64,000 bases of DNA, taken from Musa acuminata AAA Group. Its lineage: Eukaryota > Streptophyta > Magnoliopsida > Zingiberales > Musaceae. Both the position numbers and the translations under genes were made by a program. The stretch is from positions 12,823,001-12,887,000 of the forward strand of contig NC_088327.1 in the NCBI RefSeq assembly GCF_036884655.1, written 5' to 3'. The notes beneath the pieces were generated by a model. That model did no database searches, had not been told where the DNA came from, and worked only from the letters and a program-made list of their open reading frames with translations. Of the stretch, positions 48,401-58,300 are shown piece after piece (the stretch's first letter is position 1; every line of letters begins with the position of its first letter).

Positions 48401-50322
48401 TGAGAAGTTGAACATGCTAGGCTTGAAATGAAGAGTAAACCTCCTGAGACATACAGAACTTCCAACTCCAGCATGAACAGAAAGACAATTGACAAAATCA
48501 GTCTTCCTCATCTCCCTCTTTCTCTGCACAGTTGAAATCATCTGATGAGCTCATCATAAACACTGCAACCTTGTTAGAAGCGATCACTCGCAGCCAAACC
48601 CCTCACATGTTGTTTCTTTTTGCTCATCGAAAGACAAGCTTGTGGATACTCCTAAACACCTCACTTGGTTTTCTCATCTGAGCTATCGTGGCATCCCATG
48701 TAACACTTGAGAAGTTGGATTGAAGTCATGATGTATCAATGTCTTTATGATACTTGTTGAAATCGTAAAAATGTTATAGTAGTTCTTTTCTCGTCTTATG
48801 GTCTCAACAACTGCATAAGAAGAAGATTGACATTCACTCATCGGGAAGCTCAATGAGGTCATGAAGTTGCAGAAATCTTCCATCAGTGAGGTAAAGCACA
48901 TCTGTTGATGTCATGGTTCTATTAATTTCCTGGATAGCAATTCAGCTAAACGGTGTGAGAACATTTAAGAGTACAGCCTGCAGTTACATACTACATCCAG
49001 TTCTGCTGACACAGCCATCGTCTCATACACATTGTTTTTGGTCAGAACAAGAAATTTACTTGTATGTTTGGTTGCCAAACCAACTGAGACTCATTACTGT
49101 GATGGAAGTACTAAGAAACATATGATGATTCTCATAATGGAAGAATGTGAATTAACTTCAGGTCCATCCTAAGACTTGCATTTAGATGGTGCACTCAAGT
49201 TGCACAAAGCCAAAACAAATGTGGATCTGCTACATTAACTGGATATAAAAGCTAGGATAGTCTGTTGATGTAGCCAACTTTGGAGAAGCTGACTTATAAG
49301 AAATGTGTTTCTCGCTCTTGTGCTTGATAGTTTTCCCCAAAATTTGAGTAGATTGATTACAAGTGGCCATTTTTACCTTATCTCTTTCCTCTTGTACTTA
49401 TTTGACTGCACTATTATACCGTTTGCTCTTTGTTATCTTACACAGCTGAGACCCAAACACACCGTCTCTCTGACAGCAGATTAGTAACATAGAGCACAAG
49501 CCTTGCTGCACAATAATACGCTGATGGGCTAAACATAGTGTCGACCTAGTTGGTGCCTTCCATTTCCCAAAGGCAATGTCTACAACTTCCAGCATCTAAA
49601 GGGTTAGCAAGGTCTTCCACAACAAGTTAAAATGATGAGCCAAGGTGAGCTTTGGGTGGTTTGCTTCACATTCTTGAGTTGTGTTTCTAGTTTCTGCAAC
49701 ATTATACTATTCTTTCAACCTACATTTTGTATACCAAATGATATGATATCAACATCTTTCTTTCTCAAAGATCACATCACGGGTCTTGTCCATCCAAGAT
49801 GATGTTGTTTGAATCAAAAACCTGTTAGGCTGGCTTTTTCATGATGACATCTGACAGTAATGCTGACACCATGCTAAACACAAAGGATGAGGAAAGAAAA
49901 ACCTGAACATTGCATCATATCTCGCAAAAGTATTCTGCCATGAACTAAATATTCCTTTCATTAGCTACCAGAAGCACATTTAACGAAGAACCTAAAGCAA
50001 GCATCAGACTTTCCACTTGTATGGGCAGTGCAATAATGGCAGTGCAAAGAAGAACCTTTGAAGTGAAGCTGCAGTGAAGAATCTATCTTGCTGCTTGTCT
50101 GATAAAAAGCGAAAGCTCCCACCACACCTGATTCTCTACCTCCTACCGATTGAACAAACACAATTCATTCTCATATCCACACTGAAGGCAGATCTAATTA
50201 GAACGCACAAGTATCACAAAGCAACACTGCTGAGGACTGGACAAGTAGAAAGAAACTTACTTGTCTAGTAAATTGGATCTTGCATCCACCGGGGATGTAG
50301 ATTGTAGAACAGTCATTTCCAT
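48401..50322 (-). other. Region downstream of MIR166, probably part of its primary transcript
   Basis: No coding gene recognised on either strand. A donor-like AAG|GTAAGT-type site (minus strand, near 50,264) lies about 60 bp after the hairpin, so pri-miR166 may be spliced, as many plant MIR166 transcripts are. The 3' end is unknown. Confidence 0.35.
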
Positions 50323-50329
50323 GAGTTGG

Positions 50330-50350
50330 GGGGAATGAAGCCTGGTCCGA
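50330..50350 (-). ncRNA. miR166: Mature miR166 (3p)
   Basis: 21 nt starting with U at 50,350; identical to the canonical plant miR166 as I know it. Confidence 0.95.
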
Positions 50351-50410
50351 AACCATCCTCGAGGGAGAGAGAACGATCGAGAGGGTGCTCTTTTGTCTGT
50401 TCATTGATGG

Positions 50411-50431
50411 CTTCGAACCAGACGACACTCC
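50411..50431 (-). ncRNA. miR166*: miR166* (5p star strand)
   Basis: 21 nt derived from pairing with the mature strand and 2-nt overhangs; resembles the known GGAAUGUUGUCUGG-type star. Confidence 0.85.
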
Positions 50432-50517
50432 CCTCAACTCTCATGAGAGGAAGAGAACTGTAACAGGGAGAAGAGCACTCATCTCACTACCGCATGCAAA
50501 ATGCTTTTCATGGCTCC

Positions 50518-50524
50518 TTATATA
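50518..50524 (-). promoter_or_regulatory. TATA box of MIR166
   Basis: TATATAA on the minus strand, 78 bp before the hairpin, placing the transcription start near 50,490 and the hairpin very close to the 5' end of the transcript. Confidence 0.65.
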
Positions 50525-51500
50525 CGCGAGAGGGAAGAAGGAATCCCCTTCAAATTTATGACTTGGAGTCCACTTTCAGTATGACCTTCCACATACAGCC
50601 ATAATTACCTCAACTTTGAACAATATTCCTGGTAAGCATGATGAGAACTCTAACGACTCGATGCATATGCATGCATAGCTTAATATTCTTTTCCATTGTT
50701 GTATGAAGATTTCATCTCGAACCACAGTCGGACGCTGATCTAAGTCAACCAAGGACTGCTGTTGGCATCTTAAGTGGTCTTAGCAACCATCATTAGATGC
50801 AACGCTGAAGCCCAATCATAACTAGTTCACCACATATATACCAGGATATGTTTCTGATTCATATGTAGGTGGGAATTCATGTTCTTGGATATGATCATGA
50901 TCACTGACGTGGGGGGTTTATATATAGATCTCAGCTACCAACAAAGGATTGTTCTTTTGCGTCCCACCGAGAGGAAAAGGATGGTGTGATGAGGGATGCA
51001 GCATCTTCACCAAATGGCATGCACACGCCAACTTGGGATTCCAAGCTTAAGAATGAAGCAACAGAAGCAACCCTGTCATAAAGGCTTCGAGTGTGACCAA
51101 TAAAGAACCAAAGGAGATGGTGAGGAAGGTGTTCCCTTGCAGATCTCGATTTATATGTGCTTTTCTGTACTCACAGAGCATTCTACTACAAGCTTCACTG
51201 GCTAATAACATCTATGTCTGCATCAGTCCCATGTGGGTATCATGCAAGGTTGGGTTGAGTATAATAATCCACGAGTGCCTCATAAAAGTTTTAAGAACAG
51301 GAAGGAATATCTATTTCTTCTTGAGATTTGTGTTAGCGTCGGAAATGGTCATCAACCTTGCAGGGTAAAATTAATATGATATGAGGATTGGAAACCTCAT
51401 GAGCCAGTCATTTAGTTCACCTATGCGATTCTCCCCGGAGAAAAATAGACACAAGGAAATCAACGTACCGAGCTGGACAAAGTCACACCGTCATCTTTTA
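50525..51500. other. Intergenic region upstream of MIR166
   Basis: Presumed MIR166 promoter on the left. A plus-strand TATATATA at about 50,931 could start an unrecognised transcript; the 91-codon frame at 51,093-51,368 shows no domain and is not called. Confidence 0.35.
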
Positions 51501-51503
51501 ACA

Positions 51504-51919
51504 GGTCAAACGTGGACTTTGCTCGAGTAAACATGGACTTGGGCACGGGATTGAGAACTGGCGTGAGACACATTTTTAGGTTGCCGGCCAGAAGTTGTTT
51601 GTTCTGCATTTGGATCCGAATGAACTCGTCCGGTTGAAACAATCAACGAGGCGTTGATTCCCGTGTTCTGACGCCTTGACCAACCTAGTGGATCGATTGA
51701 CCCACCAGTGCAAGTCAAAACATTTCGTTCGACCCTCGGTCTCTTCTTCCGGCTTCAATCCTCTCATCTCTAAACTAAGATAATGAGTGTTTTACGGCGT
51801 TTAGAAGATTTGTATGTCTTTTAATTAGCTATTTCATATTTGAAATGTTGTTATCATTTATTATAATATGCGATTCATATACACCTGCCGGAAGTCAAAA
51901 CGTTAGACTGAAAAGTCAA
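51504..51919. promoter_or_regulatory. W-box cluster upstream of the first peptide gene
   Basis: Six TTGACY motifs: 51,504-51,509 (-), 51,676-51,681 (+), 51,697-51,702 (+), 51,713-51,718 (-), 51,893-51,898 (-) and 51,914-51,919 (-). W-boxes bind WRKY factors. By base composition about one per kilobase is expected. They lie 210-630 bp before the ATG. Confidence 0.6.
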
Positions 51920-52034
51920 ACAAGAAGTGGTAAAAGAGAAACCAAGTAAAACGTTCCGAGTCACGTACATGTCACGACACCGAATCGATTACGCGGCGTG
52001 GACTTCTCAAAGACATGCAGCTACGTCGCTGCGC

Positions 52035-52041
52035 TATATAT
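52035..52041 (+). promoter_or_regulatory. TATA box of peptide gene 1
   Basis: TATATAT, 98 bp before the ATG, within a stretch (atgcagct.cgtcg...atatatcgagct) repeated before peptide gene 2. Confidence 0.65.
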
Positions 52042-52132
52042 CGAGCTCCCCTCTCCCCAAACCTTTGCCTCACACTTGACTTCGCATCGTTCGTTCTTGC
52101 ATCCTCGATCGCAGGCACAACAAGCATCGATC

Positions 52133-52345
52133 ATGGCGGCCATGGCGACCAGAGAGCTGCTGCTGTTTCTGCTGCTGGTGTCGAGCTTGCAGCCTCTGAT
52201 GGTGGCGAGGCCCATGGAAGGAGACTGGTGGCACGACCACGGCGGCCTCCTTCTGGAGTCGTTGCCGCAAGGGTCGGTGACGCCCTCGGGGCCTTCGCGC
52301 TGCACCCACAACCCCAACATCCGTGCCGGCGGCTCCTGCCCGTGA
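52133..52345 (+). CDS. Small secreted peptide precursor, SGPS/IDA-PIP-like (gene 1)
   Basis: 70 residues. A hydrophobic N-terminus (RELLLFLLLVSSLQPLMVA) is a clear signal peptide cut near residue 24-26, then RPMEGDWW, GGLLLESLPQG, and the C-terminus VTPSGPSRCTHNPNIRAGGSC-P. The LPxG...PSGPSR.HN pattern resembles secreted plant signalling peptides of the IDA/IDL and PIP groups, normally read by leucine-rich-repeat receptor kinases at the cell surface. Unlike IDA it has two cysteines (in SRCTH and GGSCP), which could form a disulfide. Start chosen at the first ATG giving the signal peptide; ATG at codon 4 is an alternative. TATA and W-boxes lie upstream. Family placement is tentative. Confidence 0.8.
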   Translation: MAAMATRELLLFLLLVSSLQPLMVARPMEGDWWHDHGGLLLESLPQGSVTPSGPSRCTHNPNIRAGGSCP

Positions 52346-53332
52346 TCCCATAGCACGAAGACCCACCATAGCTGCTGCTTACTCACCATTTTTTCTCTTT
52401 CTTTACGACTCTTAAGTGTATTTATCTCTCTAATTTCATGAACATTGGAAATGACAGAGAGTAGTCCATGACAACGATAATAATGGCTTCTTGTTATTAA
52501 TTTCTCCTCCTCATGTAAATGTTTTTGTTGGAAGATATGTTTGATTATGCGAAAGCAAAACATCAGAATTGGTTTCCATCTGTGTGTAAATCGAATAAGA
52601 TACAGACTACAAGACAACATATTTACATTAGAATTTTTTGCCCCCCCTAACCAAAATCAATGGATTATAAATAATTCCCTCTAAAAATACCAAATATCAT
52701 CGATAATAATTCATGTCTCATAAAATAATAACCCCAAATGAGTTCCAATGATAAAACCAAAGAACAAGAATCACAACTCACCAATAAAAATACTGAAAAA
52801 GAGATAGGAGCAGGTTTGTGAAAGATCAATACTATCATCTTGTATAACATCACATAATTATGATGATCATGCTTGAATCAACCATCCATCGTTTCTTCTC
52901 CTCTAAAGATAATTTTCTCCCTCGGCTTCATTTTTTCTCTCTCCTTATTACATCTTGCATAACTAAGGTCAAGGTTTTATTTATATTTTTTTTTGGTGCC
53001 ACTATTTTTCACATAGGTGGTGGGATCACCCAACAAATTTATTTTTCTTTTTTAAGTAAATACCGAATTCAAATTCAAAACTTTACAATAATATGTCCAA
53101 GTCTTTCTTCATCATTACAACCACTAATATTAAATTGGCAAGCCATTATACATACAGGAATAAAAAAATTAATATATTTTTATATTTATATTATTGATAT
53201 ATTTTAGTGGATAATAAATATATTATTGCACAAATAATAAATCTCAGGTTCAAGTACATATTTGAATATTTTTTATATTATTTACTATGATGTAAAAAAA
53301 AATTAGTTAAAAAACATACATATCCTTGCAAA

Positions 53333-53336
<4 letters not shown>
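52346..53336. other. Intergenic region between the peptide genes, left part
   Basis: 3' flank of gene 1, then AT-rich DNA. No gene recognised. Confidence 0.4.
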
Positions 53337-53410
<74 letters not shown>

Positions 53411-53478
53411 GTATATATATATATACATATATAAATATATATACACACATATATATATATACACATATATATATATAT

Positions 53479-53515
<37 letters not shown>
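53337..53515. repeat. Compound AT / GA microsatellite
   Basis: About 36 uninterrupted AT repeats from 53,337, then imperfect AT/AC runs, ending in about 17 GA repeats (53,480-53,515). Open frames here are meaningless dipeptide repeats. Confidence 0.95.
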
Positions 53516-53518
<3 letters not shown>

Positions 53519-53648
53519 AGTTCAATTATAACGTCCGTTATAAGGGGCATATAAAAAGGTAAAAATATCTCTCATCGTCTTGCCCATCAATTGATGTAAA
53601 TGCTGTGATTTGAATCCTTGACACCGTCCACGGCAAAACGTTTACCAA

Positions 53649-53654
53649 AGTCAA
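53649..53654 (-). promoter_or_regulatory. W-box upstream of peptide gene 2
   Basis: TTGACT on the minus strand, inside a block (agtcaaac...gtggcaaaagggaaaccca) that parallels 51,914-51,955 in front of gene 1. Confidence 0.5.
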
Positions 53655-53780
53655 ACAGTTGGTGGTGGCAAAAGGGAAACCCATTAAAGAGTCACAGCCG
53701 CGTAAGGGCGCAGTCCAAGTCACGGAAGCGGAGGAAGTACGCTCTGTAGACTTCAAAGCCATGCAGCTGCGTCGGCGCTC

Positions 53781-53788
53781 CATATATC
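53781..53788 (+). promoter_or_regulatory. TATA box of peptide gene 2
   Basis: CATATATC, about 90 bp before the ATG, followed by 'gagct' as before gene 1. Confidence 0.55.
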
Positions 53789-53874
53789 GAGCTCTCCCTC
53801 TTCCACCCTTTGCCTCAACACCCACACACACCCAACCCTCGCAGGCCTTCACATCGTCTACCGGTATATCGACC

Positions 53875-54090
53875 ATGGCGACCACGGTGGTGACGAGGCA
53901 GCTGTTGCTGTTTCTGCTGCTGGCGTCGAGCTTGCAGCCTCTGATAGCGGTGAGGCCGGTGGAAGGAGACTGGTGGCGCAAGCGCGGCGGCCTCTTGCTC
54001 GAGTCGCTGCCGCAAGGGCCGGTGACGCACTCGAGCCCCTCCCGTTGCACTCATGACCCCAACATCCACGCCGGCGGATCCTGTCGGTGA
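53875..54090 (+). CDS. Small secreted peptide precursor, SGPS/IDA-PIP-like (gene 2)
   Basis: 71 residues, tandem paralogue of 52,133-52,345. Signal peptide RQLLLFLLLASSLQPLIAV; then RPVEGDWWRKRGGLLLESLP; C-terminus PVTHSSPSRCTHDPNIHAGG-SCR. The core has changed from PSGPSR to HSSPSR, while both cysteines and the CTHxPNIxAGGSC frame are kept. Conservation is strong in the signal peptide, the DWW box and the C-terminus, as expected if both are processed. The promoters are also similar, so the pair arose by a small tandem duplication including regulatory DNA; the compound microsatellite lies between them. Confidence 0.8.
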   Translation: MATTVVTRQLLLFLLLASSLQPLIAVRPVEGDWWRKRGGLLLESLPQGPVTHSSPSRCTHDPNIHAGGSCR

Positions 54091-54748
54091 ATCGATAAGA
54101 CGAAGGCCGACGGTAGCTGCTGCCAGCGCTGAGGGAAAGAGAGAGAGAGCAATGAGATGATGAACGTAGACTAATTAATTAATTGGGCTATTTCTTTTAT
54201 TTTATTTTCCTTTCTTGTTGGCAGTTATATTTGCTAATTCATGAATATGTTCATTTCCAATAAAATTTTGATTCTTTTTTTAAATTTCTTATTGATGACA
54301 TGGAATGATATATGATAAAATATTATGTAATACATTCTCAAACAATTTATGATTATATGATTAATTATAAATTTGAATGATTGATTTGATTGAATAATCT
54401 GTGTGTATGATCGAGAAAATTCTTTTTCTCAAAATTTGTATAAATACATGTCACCTTAAAGAATAAACTCTTTCCTCTTCGTAACAAGTACAAACTATTT
54501 TTCTAAGTGCCACAAATTTCCTTGCAAATGAATGGAAAAAACAAGCTAGAGAGAGAGAGAGATACTAATTAGAAATACTTCCAAATATTTGCGAAGGTAA
54601 GGGTAAAGAAGGAAAGAACATGTCAGACAAAATTAGCAACAGAGATTGTCTTGAAAGTACTAATAAGTGATTTGATGAAACTCTCTAAAACAATTTATTT
54701 ATTAAATACCATTTTGTTTTCCCATTTTATTTTCTATCTTAAGCTTCC
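54091..54748. other. 3' flank of peptide gene 2
   Basis: AT-rich; aataaa at about 54,259 could be its polyadenylation signal. No other gene seen. Confidence 0.4.
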
Positions 54749-55126
54749 ACCATGATAGTTGATATCATTTTTTCAGATAATACCACTATGACCAAATTGT
54801 CAACTCCAGAATACATATGTTATGTATTCAACATATTACTAATCTTTAATATTATAATGAGTTTCCAAAGGATATTAATGTAAACTGGTACTCATTTTGT
54901 AGAAGTATGCAACAGGATGACCATTGATTGGTACTCATTGTGATGGTTGAGGTCATTTTTTCAGATAATACAACTATGACCAAATTGTCAACTTCAGAAT
55001 GCATATATTATGTATACAACATATTACTAATCTTTAATATCATAATGAGCTTCTAAAGGATATTAATGTAAAATGGTACTCATTTTGTAGAAGTATACAT
55101 CAGAATAACCATTGATTGGTACTCAT
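54749..55126. repeat. 188-bp tandem duplication
   Basis: 'cagataatac.actatgacc' occurs at 54,774 and 54,962, and the two 188-bp units match throughout to 'ttgattggtactcat'. Non-coding, between the peptide genes and the 3' end of the BEL1-like gene. Confidence 0.85.
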
Positions 55127-55345
55127 CTCATGTTCCATTCTTCAGATGATTACCACAGCTACACTTCTTATCTTTACAATATGCTACCTCTTATGTTATC
55201 ACCAACCTGCCTCATCTCTTGTTTACATTGCATATCATGCTCATCCTCTATTTCCTGTGGAGTTACAAGCAATGCCTAAGAGCAGCTCCAAGCAAATTGC
55301 TGGCACCTGATGATTTGACAGCTGATACCGTGACGATCAACATTG

Positions 55346-58300
55346 TCAGGCCACAAAGTCATGCAACAGTTGTGATGAAGCAAATCGATGCCGTCGGTCT
55401 CCCAAGTTAACACAATCATACTCAGCTGTATCAGCTCCAATGGCAGCAGCTGCACTGTAGATGTCTCCCCCTTGCATCCCAACGAAGCTCTGCTGACTGC
55501 CAGATCCAGGAAGACCACCGTCACAGTGCTGTAGTCCCAGTGTCAGTGACACCCCACCACCACCGCCACATCCCAAATCAGCATAAGCCATGAACCTCCC
55601 AGTTCCATCTATATGCGCAAGAGCATCTTGCACATAGCTACACTCTTCTGTGGTTGATCTCATCTTAAGGTTCATATGGTAGTCTTTTGCACCAGCCCCT
55701 GCCATATCCATTCCTGGCATGATGTTGGATCTTGATAAGTCACTAAGTTGGTTTACTTGGCATCTTTCAGTGGCAGTGTTTTGTGAGTTTTCTCCATTCC
55801 CAGTGGAATGAACACCATCCTGATCTTTAGGTGGGTTCTCCAAAGAAGAGTCAATCTCGAGGTCACCAGTCTCCTCTTTGTACATGTCCTCAATCATGGG
55901 CTTCCAAAGACGAACTCGTGCATTTATGAACCAGTTGGAAACCTGATCAGAAGGATGAAAAATTAGAGAGATTCCAAGAATAATAGAAGTGAAAAATTTT
56001 CGGTAATACAGAACCAATAGCAGGGATGAGTCTTAATTTTTTCCTACACACTCATGTGAACAACAGCCTAGGATTTATAGGAACCAAGCCATCATAATGA
56101 TTGATGGTACCCAAATGTTTGTCATTGTTAAATGTGTCATGCAGTTGACTTTTAACAAATCTAATTATGATCCATCAAGGACAACTAGATGCAGAAGTAA
56201 TCAAGACTTGGGGATCCTATAAAGCATTTGACTGTTACAATACATTGTGAGGCCAAGAAGTCAAGAATCATTGTGAGACCATAAACCTTAAAGGAGGTAA
56301 ACATGGAATATAACTCCTAGAAAAGAAAGTTCCAAGGTACTCCAATATTTGCCAATAAAAACTACCTTATGAGGCATGTTACAACATATAAAGAATCATA
56401 AACATTGTAGCCTTGAAGATAAAGATGAATGAGCACACCTGACTCCTTGTCAAGCCTGTCTGTCTCGCAAGCATTAGCTTTTCAGAATCATTCGGGTAAC
56501 TGAAAGTCATCAAGCACAAAATAGTTAGCATGAAAAGATATCTGCCATGATGTAACAAAGTACCAGGAGAAAGAGATTAGGTAGATGGAGTTTACGGGTG
56601 AAGGAAGTGCTCAAACAACCATGCACGAAGGATTGAGACAGATGACTCGGGCAACCCCCTCTGTGGCCTCCAAACGTGTTGCTGCATCATACCAAACTGC
56701 TGCAACGCTCTCTGTTGCCTCAGCTGCTGATCTATATAGCGAAGGCGAGACATTCCAACACCCTTGCTACCTGAGTTACCTTCGTCTCCAAGACTTTTCC
56801 TGGTAACTAAAATTTCTCTACTGATGGCATCTCTCAAGCAGCGGAAATGCCCAGAAATTGTTTGGAGGGAGAGTGCCGTGTAAGGTTTAGCAGCCCCGAA
56901 ACCAGCTACTACATCAAAAGATGACACTACTATCTGCATCTGGTGGTAATACTGTTTATATCTTCTATCAATCTGCAATTGAAATGAAAACATAAGAAAC
57001 TGAATCAAATATGAAAGCAATAGAGTTTGAATACTAATCTATATCAGTTAATGACATAATGTTGTCCTTGGTTTCTCACAGAATTTAGCTGTGAACTTTT
57101 TATGTGAAGTCACTTCAAAACTTTCTTTTCAGATCCAACTCAATTTTGAAATATGACAAGCACCCTTCTTGCATCTGTAGCCAGATTAGCTTTCCTAATG
57201 ATGGCATAAGGGCACTCTTCGAGTTAAACATGATTCTAAGATTGCAGTCTTTCTGTCCTGTTTATATAAAATAATAACTGAACAGGTAAATTTCTTCTTG
57301 TTTGGACCAACATATTGGTTACTGAGGGTCAACTAATAGTATCTCAAGTTACAGAAGTTTATTACAAAAATTACAGTAGTAAATAGCTAAATGCATTTAC
57401 TTTTAGCTGGTCCAATTGGATCAAAAGCAACACTTATCTGCCACACCTGCACCATCATACGTGTAATTAATTGAGCCCATGCAAAAGAAATTTGAAAGTT
57501 GATTATGTGACATGTAAGTAAAGACAATTGGAAAGCTAGCCGGTAGTTGGATTGAAAAACGTTTTATATGGTCAACCATAGAACTTCAAAGATGACTACC
57601 AAGTACTGGCATGTATATGATCAGAAAGAGCTACAGCTAGCATAGCAAAAGAACCTGAGAGGCATTAACCACAACATCTTAACATTATTTTTCCATTTTG
57701 TTTAGTCAATCAAATCCTTTTAACAATTTATCCTTATTAATGCTGAATTGCTTGAGCAATTAATTTCTCTTACATGTCCACGTGTGCAAAAATAACCACT
57801 TTAACAGGGGAATCCTATTGTGTCTCCTTAGGTCCTTTAACAGATTCTATGCAACTTTTTAAATTTGAACTGTCTCTTCCTAGCAAATTAGAAACATCAA
57901 AGCTTCCTCTATTGTTATTATTCAATATTCGTTTACCTTAGTTTCTGAATATTAACATGTCCCTTTTTACCAATTATATCTTCTTTATCAGATAAGTCAT
58001 CAGCTCAAGTTATCATCATTGGTGACCTTTAAAGTTTCCTTCAGTTTAGATTGGTTTTGTTCAATTGCTTTCCAAAATACACCTACTATCTTTTATCATC
58101 CTTCTTTACCAGATGCCACATGCTGTAAATAAATCGTTGTCACCAGCACACAATTTTCAAGTGGCATAAACCTATATTTCCTTGCTTGTAAACAAATATT
58201 AGGGCAATATGAGGGCTAAAAATGAGGTCCATCTGCCTATGTATCATGCCTATTTTGCAATTATCACACTCAAGCCTTGTGACCACCATTGGCACAAGAA

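Larger units (their letters stand above)
50323..50440 (-). ncRNA. MIR166: MIR166 precursor hairpin
   Basis: Minus-strand hairpin of about 118 nt. The mature 3p arm, 50,350 down to 50,330, is 21 nt, begins UCGGACCAGG and ends CAUUCCCC: the exact canonical miR166 sequence. The 5p arm, 50,431 down to 50,411, is GGAGUGUCGU...GGUUCGAAG, the expected star. Positions pair as i + j = 763 with only A/C at 434/329 and a two-base mismatch at 425-424/338-339, leaving 2-nt 3' overhangs. The stem extends through GUUGAG/CAAC and the loop is about 55 nt. miR166 directs cleavage of HD-ZIP III transcription-factor mRNAs that set leaf polarity, meristem and vascular pattern. Confidence 0.96.

Noticed and set aside
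50996..51020. miR172-star-like 'gcagcatc' string
   Set aside because: Too many mismatches to miR172 or its star and no pairing arm nearby.
51093..51368. 91-residue plus-strand frame
   Set aside because: No domain, no signal peptide pattern, no coding-like composition.
53326..53550. Tyr-Ile repeat frames on both strands
   Set aside because: Pure translation of the AT/GA microsatellite.
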